57,766 bases of DNA from a virus: the IMG/VR virus record IMGVR_UViG_3300046520_000171, positions 1 through 57,766 of that record. One strand, 5' to 3'. Below are positions 32,817-39,257 of this stretch, piece after piece (within the stretch, counting starts at the first letter, position 1; the number at the start of each line of letters is the position of its first letter). The notes beneath the pieces were generated by a model. The model ran no database searches. It was not told where the DNA came from and saw only the letters and a list, made by a program, of their open reading frames with translations. Both the position numbers and the translations under genes were made by a program.

Positions 32817-33350
32817 GTGGGAACGACCGCCAACCGCAGTTACCCCTACCCGGACCCCGGTGACGCTGCCGATTTCGCAGGGGGGCTGGAAGCCCTGGCC
32901 CGCGCGGTGGACACCGATGTCCAGGCGCTGGACGACCTGATCACCGCGCCTCCGCTGGCCGTGTTCGACGGAGACGACTTCCCCAGCATCTTCCCCGGGG
33001 TGGAAGGCAATGCCGCGTACAGCCGGGTGATCTACAGCAACGGAGCCGGAACGATCAACTCCGGTGGCTCGATCACGGTGGCGCTCCCGGGGACGTACTT
33101 CCTCCAGTTCATCGTCCGGGCCCCGGACGTGACCTCGGTCCTGGAAGCGTTCATCCGCGTCAACACAGCCGACTTCGGCCGGGTCATCCATGAGGGCAAC
33201 GCCCCGGCCCAGCCACGGCTGATGGTCAGCGCCCTGGTCCCGAACATGGTCGCGGGAGACGTGATCCGCACCACGGTGATCCAGAACACCGGGGCGCTGG
33301 CAGCCATCTTCGGCGGTCCCCGCCTGACCATGTACCGCGTAGCTCCCTGA
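32817..33350 (+). CDS. Minor tail protein, jelly-roll type (paralogue 3)
   Basis: A 177-residue protein starting TTANRSYPYPDPGDAADFAGG, with a helix (LEALARAVDTDVQALDDL) and a jelly-roll core (ALPGTYFLQFIVRAPDVTSVLEAFIRVN, VAGDVIRTTVIQNTGALAAIFGG). It parallels the two other small tail proteins and ends the tail module. GTG follows GAGGGAGGG. Confidence 0.65.
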   Translation: MGTTANRSYPYPDPGDAADFAGGLEALARAVDTDVQALDDLITAPPLAVFDGDDFPSIFPGVEGNAAYSRVIYSNGAGTINSGGSITVALPGTYFLQFIVRAPDVTSVLEAFIRVNTADFGRVIHEGNAPAQPRLMVSALVPNMVAGDVIRTTVIQNTGALAAIFGGPRLTMYRVAP

Positions 33351-33374
33351 CCAGGACGGACGAAGGAGGAACCG

Positions 33375-34250
33375 ATGACGACAGTCCCGATGACCGCAGA
33401 CCAGCTCACCGCCCAGCTCAGTCGGTGGGGCGTGAAGTTCACCGAGCACCCCGGCTGGCGGACCAACAACCGGGCCGGGCACGGCGCCTGGGGCCCGGTC
33501 AACGGGTCCATGATCCATCACACCGCGTCCGGCGACGGCACCGGGATCGTCGAGACGTGCTACTCCGGCCGGGCCGACCTGCCGGGCCCGCTGTGCACCG
33601 GGGTCGTCCACAAGGACGGCACGGTGACGCTGGTCGGCAACGGCCGGTCCAACCATGCCGGCGCCGGCGCGCTCAACGTCTACAGCGCCGTGCTGGACGA
33701 GACCCGGATCCCGGCGCCGGGGGCCGACACGGTGGACGGGAACGCGCACTTCTACGGGTGGGAGTGCGTGAACCTGGGCACCGGCAAGGACCCGTGGCCG
33801 GATGTGCAGCTCGAAGCCATGGTCCGGGTACAGGCCGCGGTCTGCGAGTTCCACGGCTGGGGCGCCCAGTCGGTGATCGGGCATCTGGAGTGGACCACCC
33901 GGAAGATCGACCCGCGCGGATTCACTATGGTGAGCATGCGGGCACTGGTGGCCGCGCACCTGGCAGCCGGACCGAGCACGGAGGACGACGTGACCCCTGA
34001 AGACATCGAGAAGATCGCCGAGCGAGTCCTGCTGAAGGACGGCGTCATTGCCAACCCGGTGCCCGGGACGGACAACGCCTTCATCACCCTGACCACGGCG
34101 GTGCGCAACATCGAGACCGTGGCGCGCCGGTCGGAGACGGCCGTCAACGCGCTCAAGGTCACCGGCACCCCGGTCACGCTGACCGACGAACAGACCACAG
34201 CCATCGCAACCAAGGTGGCGGACCTGCTCGCTGCCAGACTCGCTTCCTGA
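33375..34250 (+). CDS. lysA: Endolysin: N-acetylmuramoyl-L-alanine amidase (Amidase_2)
   Basis: The 291-residue protein has the zinc amidase core: His48-His49 in MIHHTASGDG, His94 in RSNHAGAGALN, and GHLEWTTRKIDPRG giving His170, Lys177 and Asp179. These match the Amidase_2 zinc ligands and catalytic residues that cut the lactyl-alanine bond of peptidoglycan. After about residue 200 comes a helical C-terminal domain (TPEDIEKIAERVLLKDG... LTDEQTTAIATKVADLLAARL) often seen in Streptomyces phage endolysins, probably for oligomerisation or wall binding. AGGAGGAA precedes the ATG; a holin gene follows. Confidence 0.9.
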   Translation: MTTVPMTADQLTAQLSRWGVKFTEHPGWRTNNRAGHGAWGPVNGSMIHHTASGDGTGIVETCYSGRADLPGPLCTGVVHKDGTVTLVGNGRSNHAGAGALNVYSAVLDETRIPAPGADTVDGNAHFYGWECVNLGTGKDPWPDVQLEAMVRVQAAVCEFHGWGAQSVIGHLEWTTRKIDPRGFTMVSMRALVAAHLAAGPSTEDDVTPEDIEKIAERVLLKDGVIANPVPGTDNAFITLTTAVRNIETVARRSETAVNALKVTGTPVTLTDEQTTAIATKVADLLAARLAS

Positions 34251-34261
34251 GAGGAACCGTC

Positions 34262-34567
34262 ATGGACGTCAATCTGGACACTGCCTACTGGCTGGGCCTG
34301 GCCATCTCCTTCGTGCTCCCGGTCCTGGTGGGCCTGGTCACCTCCGCGAACATCCCGGCCGGGGTGAAGGCGGTCCTGCACCTGTTCCTGGCCGCTGTGT
34401 TGTCCTTCCTCACCGAGTGGTCCACGGCCCCGGACGGATTCGACTTCGGAACCGCGCTGGTCCTGACCGCGGTCTCGTTCGTCGTCGGTGTGGCAGCGCA
34501 CTTCGGCTTCTACAAGCCCACCACGATCAGCGCGAAGGTCCAGTCCGCCTTCACCACCGCAGCCTGA
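34262..34567 (+). CDS. Holin
   Basis: A 101-residue protein with three predicted membrane helices (YWLGLAISFVLPVLVGLVTS, KAVLHLFLAAVLSFLTEW, GTALVLTAVSFVVGVAAHFGFY) and a short charged tail, immediately after the endolysin. This matches phage holins that open the membrane at lysis. GAGAGGA precedes the ATG. Confidence 0.8.
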   Translation: MDVNLDTAYWLGLAISFVLPVLVGLVTSANIPAGVKAVLHLFLAAVLSFLTEWSTAPDGFDFGTALVLTAVSFVVGVAAHFGFYKPTTISAKVQSAFTTAA

Positions 34568-34579
34568 GGAGCACCGACG

Positions 34580-34786
34580 ATGGCGATGGACGACCGGATC
34601 ATCCACCTGGTCCGCCAGGAAGTGGACCGCGTACTGACCGAGGCGGACGCGGGTCCGGACAGCCTGCACACCGAGCTGCACGCCCTGGCCACCAAGGTGG
34701 ACGCGCTGAGCGCCAGGGTGGCAGCGCTGGAGGCCCAGATGAGCCCGCGCCCGGTCCGTGCGAGGAAGGCGACGGACCCCGCGTGA
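34580..34786 (+). CDS. Small coiled-coil protein in the lysis cassette
   Basis: A 68-residue protein with a clear heptad coiled coil (LHTELHALATKVDALSARVAALEAQM) and a basic end (RPVRARKATDPA). Genes like this after holin are frequent in actinophages; proposed as a holin partner or tail-associated protein. Its stop overlaps the next GTG. Confidence 0.65.
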   Translation: MAMDDRIIHLVRQEVDRVLTEADAGPDSLHTELHALATKVDALSARVAALEAQMSPRPVRARKATDPA

Positions 34787-35862
34787 AGGTGCTGGTATAC
34801 CCCACGGACAGTTGGGCCGGGGGCCTGCTGCGCATGACCGGGCCCGGTGAGGCGCTGCGCCGGGCCGGGCACGACGTGACCGTGGTGAAGCAGGCGGACC
34901 GCCGCGTCATGCTGCACATGCGGGGTGAAGAGGTGGTCAAGGTGGACACCGAAGCGGACGTGGTGGTTTTCCAGCGGATCACGAACAGCCGGCTCGCACA
35001 GGCGGTGAGCGTGCTGCGCCGGCAGGGCACCGCAGTGGTCGTGGACGTGGACGACGACCTCACCTCGGTGCACCCGGACAACCCGGCGTGGCACGGTCTC
35101 CACCCCCGCAACGAGGGGCGCAAGCTGCCGGGCGGGACCGTGTCCATGTCGTCCTGGCGCAACCTGAACGCGGCGTGCAGGGCGGCCACGCTGGTCACGG
35201 TATCCACGAAGGCTCTGCTGCCCGTGTACGCGGCGCACGGCCGGGGGGTGGTGCTGGACAACTACCTGCCCGCCGCGTACGACGACGTGCCCCATGTGGA
35301 CTCCGACGTCATCGGCTGGCCCGCGTCGCTGCATTCCCACCCCAACGACCCGGAAGCGGTCGGTGCGGCCGTTTCCCGGCTGGTGGCGGAGGGCGCCAGG
35401 TTCGAGGTGCGCGGGGACCCGGCCGGGTGCGCGCGGGCGTTCGGGCTGGCGGAGGAGCCGGAGGGCGGGAGGATCCCGTTGGAACAGTGGCCGGAATCGG
35501 TCGGCCGGATCGGCATCGGCATCGCCCCGCTGGCGGACACCCGGTTCAACCGGGCCAAGTCCCGGCTCAAGCCGCTGGAGATGTGCGCGGCAGGGGTCCC
35601 GTGGGTGGCCTCCCCCCGGCCGGAGTACGCCCGGCTGCACGCGGCGGGGGCCGGGGTCGTGGCGGACCGTCCGCGCACCTGGTACCGGGAGCTGAAGCGG
35701 CTGCGGGAGTCACCCGCGCTGCGGGAGGAACTGTCCCAGGCGGGCCGGGAAGTGGCCGCGGCGAACCGGCTGGAGGACCATGCCTGGCGTTGGCACGAGG
35801 CATGGGAAAAGGCGTACGAACTCCAGCGGGGAGTCCGTACGCCTTCCGTGGCCGGGGTCTAG
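34783..35862 (+). CDS. Glycosyltransferase, GT-B fold (GT4-like)
   Basis: The 359-residue protein shows a GT-B plan: N-terminal VKVLVYPTDSWAGGLLRMTGPGEALRRAGHDVTVV, a middle acidic motif VVVDVDDDLTSVHP, and a C-terminal donor site with FNRAKSRLKPLEMCAAGVPWVASPRPEYARLH, where KxxKPLEMxAAGVP is typical for nucleotide-sugar binding. It lies after the lysis genes, away from the five-gene cassette at 3403-6607, but probably adds to the same virion glycans. The last codons overlap a strong hairpin terminator. Confidence 0.8.
   Translation: MKVLVYPTDSWAGGLLRMTGPGEALRRAGHDVTVVKQADRRVMLHMRGEEVVKVDTEADVVVFQRITNSRLAQAVSVLRRQGTAVVVDVDDDLTSVHPDNPAWHGLHPRNEGRKLPGGTVSMSSWRNLNAACRAATLVTVSTKALLPVYAAHGRGVVLDNYLPAAYDDVPHVDSDVIGWPASLHSHPNDPEAVGAAVSRLVAEGARFEVRGDPAGCARAFGLAEEPEGGRIPLEQWPESVGRIGIGIAPLADTRFNRAKSRLKPLEMCAAGVPWVASPRPEYARLHAAGAGVVADRPRTWYRELKRLRESPALREELSQAGREVAAANRLEDHAWRWHEAWEKAYELQRGVRTPSVAGV
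35809..35845. terminator. Bidirectional terminator at the end of the late operon
   Basis: AAGGCGTACGAACTCC and GGAGTCCGTACGCCTT pair in 15 of 16 positions around 5 bases, inside the 3' end of the glycosyltransferase gene and just before the convergent early genes end. It probably separates late plus-strand from early minus-strand transcription. Confidence 0.75.
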
Positions 35863-36101
35863 CTCGGGATGTAGAACATGCACGTGCAGCTACGCACCCG
35901 GGCCAAGGATGCGTTGCATGTCGGGTCGTTGTCCCCTGTGTGCGCCGCTTCCAGGTGTCCGCAGTCCTGGCACGTGGCCGGTTCCTCCGCCCGGACCTCC
36001 GCCACCAGGGCATCGAGCAGAACCGGGAACCGTACCGCGTACCCGGCGTTCGACCCGTACTGCTTGACGAACGTCTCCAGCGCCTCGCGTGCCTCGCTCA
36101 T
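35859..36101 (-). CDS. Small Cys-rich protein
   Basis: An 80-residue protein with a helical N-terminus (SEAREALETFVKQYGSN) and a Cys/His C-terminus: CQDCGHLEAAHTGDNDPTC then RSCTCMF, a likely zinc site. ATG at 36101 has GGAGGAAGAG upstream; an ATG four codons earlier overlaps the previous gene's stop. Function unknown. Confidence 0.7.
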   Translation of the reverse strand: MSEAREALETFVKQYGSNAGYAVRFPVLLDALVAEVRAEEPATCQDCGHLEAAHTGDNDPTCNASLARVRSCTCMFYIPS

Positions 36102-36112
36102 CTCTTCCTCCA

Positions 36113-36292
36113 TCAATCGGTCTTGGTCAGTTCGTTCAGTTCTGCGATCCGGGCCCGTATCGCTTTGGTCTGCTTCAGCAGGGCCGTGCGCCGGGCCGGG
36201 TCGTCGCACTCCCACAGATCGGTGATCTTGCGGTTCAGCGCGCGGTCCAGGTTCTCCGCATGCTCGCGCAGGTCATCGGTCGTCATCACCAT
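36113..36292 (-). CDS. Small helical protein, unknown
   Basis: A 59-residue, charged helical protein (TTDDLREHAENLDRALNRKITDLWE, TKAIRARIAELNELTKTD). ATG at 36292 is chosen for an AAGGA site upstream; a GTG-less longer form from 36346 would overlap WhiB further. Sits between WhiB and the Cys-rich gene with short overlaps. Confidence 0.6.
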   Translation of the reverse strand: MVMTTDDLREHAENLDRALNRKITDLWECDDPARRTALLKQTKAIRARIAELNELTKTD

Positions 36293-36674
36293 CAGGCTGT
36301 TGTCCTTCGCGCCCGCGTTCCGTGCGCCACGACCGTCCGCAGGCAAGACACGCGTCGTGGTCCTCGATTCGAATGAGTGTGCTACACGAGCAGACCGGGC
36401 ACTTGGACCGGGTGCGGATTCTGGCCATCGCCGTGCGCTGGGCCAGCGTGGTCCCGGCCCACACGTCCGGGGACTTGGTCTTCAGCGCCAGAGCCAGGCA
36501 CTGGACCCGTACCGGGCACCGGCCGCAGTACTTCTCCTCAGCCAGCTCCGCCCGCTCCGCCTCGCCCGTGTCCGCGACGAACAACGGGTCGTCGGTCCCG
36601 CTGCACGCGGCCAGCTCCATCCACCACGGGCGCGGGGGGAGGGACGGGGGCCGTCCTCCCGGCAGTGAAGCCAT
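36273..36674 (-). CDS. whiB-like: WhiB-family transcriptional regulator with C-terminal zinc ribbon
   Basis: The 133-residue protein has the four WhiB cysteines (AACSG, then KYCGRC, then VQC) that hold an Fe-S cluster and the turn PDVWAGTT in place of GVWGG. WhiB proteins bind the main sigma factor in actinobacteria and steer transcription; phage WhiB proteins can act as repressors of host whiB2. After it there is a second Cys pattern, KCPVCSCSTLIRIEDHDACLACGR, that looks like a zinc ribbon, an uncommon addition. The start at 36674 has no good ribosome site; starts further in would lose nothing conserved. Confidence 0.85.
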   Translation of the reverse strand: MASLPGGRPPSLPPRPWWMELAACSGTDDPLFVADTGEAERAELAEEKYCGRCPVRVQCLALALKTKSPDVWAGTTLAQRTAMARIRTRSKCPVCSCSTLIRIEDHDACLACGRSWRTERGREGQQPDGDDDR

Positions 36675-36703
36675 CGTACGGGGGCGGGGCCGCACCACGG
36701 TGC

Positions 36704-37039
36704 TCACGACCCGTGAGCGTGGCGGTAACGGGCTTCCCACTCAGCCTGCGTTTCCCGGTGCAGCGGGATGTCCCCCGGCTCGCTGCGCGCGAGCGCGTCC
36801 GTCCACACGGCGTGGTCCACGCCGGGGTGCAGTTCGGGGCAGGCGCAGGTGTCCGCGTCCCGGTCCGTGGCCAGCCACGTCCGCAGAGCGGAGACCTGGT
36901 TCGCCGACAGGGTGATCCTGGCCTCCCCGTCCTCGCTGCCCCGGGCCTGCTTGACGAAGACCAGCAGGCCCCCGCCGTCCACGTCCTCGCAGACCAGTTC
37001 CGCGTACGCGCTGCGCTCGGTGAAGTGTCCGTACGTCAT
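36704..37039 (-). CDS. Hypothetical early protein
   Basis: A 111-residue protein with a beta-rich N-terminal half (AELVCEDVDGGGLLVFVKQA, EARITLSANQVSALRTWL) and a Cys/His-containing acidic middle (DADTCACPELHPGVDH). ATG follows GGAGGACGGGC and an early promoter lies just upstream at 37067. Function unknown. Confidence 0.7.
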   Translation of the reverse strand: MTYGHFTERSAYAELVCEDVDGGGLLVFVKQARGSEDGEARITLSANQVSALRTWLATDRDADTCACPELHPGVDHAVWTDALARSEPGDIPLHRETQAEWEARYRHAHGS

Positions 37040-37066
37040 GCCCGTCCTCCGTCCGTTGTCAGTTTG

Positions 37067-37072
37067 ATTAAA
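37067..37072 (-). promoter_or_regulatory. Early promoter of 37039 gene (-10)
   Basis: TTTAAT on the minus strand followed by CAAACTGAC, 28 bp before the ATG. The -35 is not clear (TCCGCA at 17 bp). The hairpin 37076-37106 sits directly upstream, isolating the unit. Confidence 0.5.
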
Positions 37073-37075
37073 GCA

Positions 37076-37106
37076 CCGCCCCGGTCCCTTGCGGAGACCG
37101 GGGCGG
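37076..37106 (-). terminator. Terminator of the 37472 gene
   Basis: CCGCCCCGGTC and GACCGGGGCGG form a perfect 11-bp stem with a 9-base loop, right after the 37113-37472 stop on the minus strand. Confidence 0.75.
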
Positions 37107-37112
37107 GAGTCG

Positions 37113-37472
37113 TTACGCAGCCAGCTTGTGGGCCGCACGGGTGAAGATCCCGGCAGCGGTGATGTCCTTCGGGCGGTACACGGACAGGCGGGCGGTGAAG
37201 GTGGGCAGGTCGTACAGCTTGACCGGGACCAGCTTGGTCCGGCGCCCCTTGAGCTTGATCACCGTCTCGCCCGTGGCGGTCGGGGTGACCTTCGTACTGA
37301 AGGCCCCGGAGAACCGCTTCGCGGTGGCCGCGTCGATCCCGGCCGCGATCATGTGCGTCTTTGCCGGCTGCGGGGCCCCGGTGGCCACGGCCTTCACGGC
37401 ACGGCGGGCGGTGCGGGTGGCTTTGCTACGGGCGGAGATCGTGCGGCGGGCGGTGCGGCTGCTGGCGTTCAT
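37113..37472 (-). CDS. Basic protein, possible DNA-binding
   Basis: A 119-residue protein with a very basic, Arg/Ala/Thr-rich N-terminus (SSRTARRTISARSKATRTARRAVKAV) and a beta-rich second half (GETVIKLKGRRTKLVPVKLYDLPTFTARLSVYRP). The charge suggests nucleic-acid binding, perhaps a small nucleoid-like protein. It forms its own unit between promoter 37514 and terminator 37076. Family not recognised. Confidence 0.7.
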   Translation of the reverse strand: MNASSRTARRTISARSKATRTARRAVKAVATGAPQPAKTHMIAAGIDAATAKRFSGAFSTKVTPTATGETVIKLKGRRTKLVPVKLYDLPTFTARLSVYRPKDITAAGIFTRAAHKLAA

Positions 37473-37513
37473 GGGGTCCTCCGTCGTCTGTCCGGTGCTG
37501 TCCTGCTGAATTA

Positions 37514-37519
37514 ATTAAA
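37514..37519 (-). promoter_or_regulatory. Early promoter of 37472 gene (-10)
   Basis: On the minus strand GTCTGTGG-TTTAAT-TAATTCAGC, the same block as the strong promoters 38327 and 44275. GGACTA lies 17 bp upstream as a weak -35. Confidence 0.65.
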
Positions 37520-37535
37520 CCACAGACCGTGCCGG

Positions 37536-37817
37536 TTAGTCCAGCGACATGCGGAGGGTGTCCAGCCCGTACGGGCTGACGTTCTTCTCCTGGTTGGCGT
37601 CGGGTATCTGGTCCACGTAGGCGGCCTTCGTACGCCAGACGGCCCCGCACGCGGTGCAGTGAAGCTGCGAGTAGTCCGAAGGCGTCCGCCGGCCGCCGTT
37701 GAAAGCCGAGTAGTTGGCCCTGCGAACCTCCACCACCCAGTGCCTGCGGTGGAGGTTCGCTCGCGCGCACGCGATCCGGTGTACCGGGAACCCGTGCTTG
37801 TCGCGCTTGTCATTCAT
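37536..37817 (-). CDS. Small protein with zinc-ribbon-like CxxC
   Basis: A 93-residue protein with basic, His/Arg-rich start (HRIACARANLHRRHWVVEVRR) and a CxxC (QLHCTACGAVWRTKAAY). Only one full CxxC is obvious plus earlier Cys/His, so a zinc site is likely but not certain. GGGAGAAG precedes the ATG. Unknown function. Confidence 0.65.
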   Translation of the reverse strand: MNDKRDKHGFPVHRIACARANLHRRHWVVEVRRANYSAFNGGRRTPSDYSQLHCTACGAVWRTKAAYVDQIPDANQEKNVSPYGLDTLRMSLD

Positions 37818-37864
37818 GAGCTTCTCCCTTTTCGTGGCAGTCGTGCACGTCGCCCCGTCGGGCC

Positions 37865-38287
37865 TCAGTTCACCGCGTCGCAGCGGGGGCAGAAGCTGTA
37901 CAGGTACGCGTACTCGCTGCTCAGTGCTTCGGACTTGGACTGGAACTCCTGGGGCGCGTCCCGTTCAGTGCAGTACGCGGGGTGGATCCGTCGGTTGCAG
38001 AGGGCGCGGCGGTCCGAACCGAAGCGGTGCAGGTGGGAGAAGTTCGAGTGCGTACCGCGCCACTGGCGGGGCTCCTCCGTCTCGACCGGGGCCGGGGCGT
38101 CTCCATCCTGGCGGGACAGGGTGACCTTCCGGCCGTCCTTGTAACGGATGTCGTAGAAGTCGCTAACGGCGGTCATTTCGGCCACCTCACGCTTTCCGTC
38201 CATCATGCACCGGTTGGCCTCGGCCAGTCCGTCTTCCTTGCTGACGTTGGCTGCGGTGCCGTTCTCGGTTCGGATGAAGTACGTCAT
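37865..38287 (-). CDS. Hypothetical early protein with Cys/His cluster
   Basis: A 140-residue protein; N-terminal part beta-alpha (YFIRTENGTAANVSKEDGLAEAN, DFYDIRYKDGRKVTLSRQDGD), C-terminal part with CNRRIHPAYC and FCPRCDAVN, suggesting a zinc-binding end. Preceded by one of the best early promoters and by GGAGG. Unknown function. Confidence 0.7.
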   Translation of the reverse strand: MTYFIRTENGTAANVSKEDGLAEANRCMMDGKREVAEMTAVSDFYDIRYKDGRKVTLSRQDGDAPAPVETEEPRQWRGTHSNFSHLHRFGSDRRALCNRRIHPAYCTERDAPQEFQSKSEALSSEYAYLYSFCPRCDAVN

Positions 38288-38326
38288 GATGGCCTCCGTC
38301 TGATGCTGCTCTCTCCGTCTGATTTA

Positions 38327-38356
38327 ATTAAACCACAGACTCCGCGTCGAGCGCAA
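38327..38356 (-). promoter_or_regulatory. Early promoter, strong match
   Basis: Minus strand TTGCGC (38351-38356), 18-bp spacer, TTTAAT (38327-38332), then TAAATCAGACGG. The element also forms a GTCTG...CAGAC inverted repeat, which may be an operator. Confidence 0.75.
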
Positions 38357-38360
38357 CACA

Positions 38361-38389
38361 GAACCCCCGCCTGATTCAGGCGGGGGTTC
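38361..38389 (-). terminator. Terminator of the 38548 gene
   Basis: GAACCCCCGCCTGA and TCAGGCGGGGGTTC pair perfectly over 14 bp around a single T (a 4-base loop in practice), 12 bp after the 38402 stop on the minus strand. Confidence 0.8.
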
Positions 38390-38401
38390 CAGGGTCGGGG
38401 A

Positions 38402-38548
38402 TCAGCGCTGGCGGTCGTACTCGTCGATGGTCGTGCCGGGCTGGGGGTTCTCCACCCGGGGCGGGGGCGTGGCGGTGGTGTGCTGCTTGACAGGCTCGGC
38501 GTGGCGGACCTGCTGCGAGGCGGCGTCGAGTGCGTTCGCGTCGGACAT
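38402..38548 (-). CDS. Small protein, unknown
   Basis: A 48-residue protein beginning MSDANALDAASQQVRHAEP with a Pro/Thr-rich middle and a charged end (TIDEYDRQR). GAAGGAGAAGAAG stands just before the ATG and a perfect terminator follows, supporting a real gene. Likely disordered. Confidence 0.65.
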   Translation of the reverse strand: MSDANALDAASQQVRHAEPVKQHTTATPPPRVENPQPGTTIDEYDRQR

Positions 38549-38596
38549 CTTCTTCTCCTTCGGATCGTTTCCGGTCTTCTTCTTCCGGCCGGTGGA

Positions 38597-38758
38597 TCAG
38601 CGCTGGCGGTCGGACCACGCCTGGCCCTTGTCCGCGTTCTTCTTCAGGTTCTTCCAGTGGCCGGCGGACCGGGCTGCGGTACCGGCCTTCCACTGGGCGG
38701 TGGCCTTGCTCCGGCTGGCGTAGCTGTAGGAGTCACTGCGCCTGAAGGGGTTCTTCAT
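38597..38758 (-). CDS. Small basic protein, unknown
   Basis: A 53-residue, Lys/Arg/Ser-rich protein (MKNPFRRSDSYSYASRSK, then HWKNLKKNADKGQAWSDRQR). It resembles small basic proteins common in Streptomyces plasmids and phages. GAGAGGA is upstream of the ATG. It lies 48 bp upstream of the 38548 gene. Confidence 0.65.
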   Translation of the reverse strand: MKNPFRRSDSYSYASRSKATAQWKAGTAARSAGHWKNLKKNADKGQAWSDRQR

Positions 38759-38802
38759 GGAGTCGGTCCTCTCGTTCGTTCCTCGGTCGGGTGGTGCGGG
38801 GG

Positions 38803-39063
38803 TCAGTTGCCCTTGGTCCAGCCGTTCTCGTACGGGGTGAGGGACAGCCACTCGTTCCGGCCGGAGACGTACGCGGTGCCCAGCTCGTTGTGCGGGCCTC
38901 CGTCGCCTCGGGAGATCTCGCTGGGGTCGCTGTTCACGGTCCAAGCGATCTGGTCGAATCGAACGGTCCCCGCGTCCTTGGCGTTCGGGCCGGTCCAGAT
39001 CCCGAGGATCTCCCCGCCTTCCTGGATCACGCCCTTTTCCAGGACCCAGATCAGGTCACTCAT
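38803..39063 (-). CDS. Hypothetical early protein
   Basis: An 86-residue protein beginning MSDLIWVLEKGVIQEGGEILGIW, beta-rich, with an acidic loop (TVNSDPSEISRGDGG). GACGGAGGAACAAC lies before the ATG, and a strong early promoter 100 bp upstream gives a long leader (39064-39165) in which I see no ORF. Confidence 0.7.
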   Translation of the reverse strand: MSDLIWVLEKGVIQEGGEILGIWTGPNAKDAGTVRFDQIAWTVNSDPSEISRGDGGPHNELGTAYVSGRNEWLSLTPYENGWTKGN

Positions 39064-39166
39064 GTTGTTCCTCCGTCGTGGATCCGGTGTCTGTGGCGGA
39101 GGGCGGTTGCGACCCCGGTTGCCCGGTCGAGACCTTGGTCTCTCGTCCCGCCCTCCGTCTGATTTA

Positions 39167-39195
39167 ATTAAAGCAGAGTTCCTCAGTGCCCGCAA
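39167..39195 (-). promoter_or_regulatory. Early promoter, strong match
   Basis: Minus strand TTGCGG (39190-39195), 17-bp spacer, TTTAAT (39167-39172), then TAAATCAGACGG. It overlaps the end of the tiny ORF 39183-39257. Confidence 0.75.
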
Positions 39196-39257
39196 CCCGG
39201 GGACGACCACCAGCCGCACTTCGCGCAGAACACGTTCAGCCGCAGGATCCAGTTCAC
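39183..39257 (-). CDS. Tiny Cys-containing ORF coupled to the translocase gene
   Basis: A 24-residue ORF (VNWILRLNVFCAKCGWWSSP at the start) whose GTG overlaps the translocase stop. CAKCG...CGH could bind zinc. The overlap favours translation by coupling; the small size keeps confidence low. Confidence 0.45.
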   Translation of the reverse strand: MNWILRLNVFCAKCGWWSSPGCGH

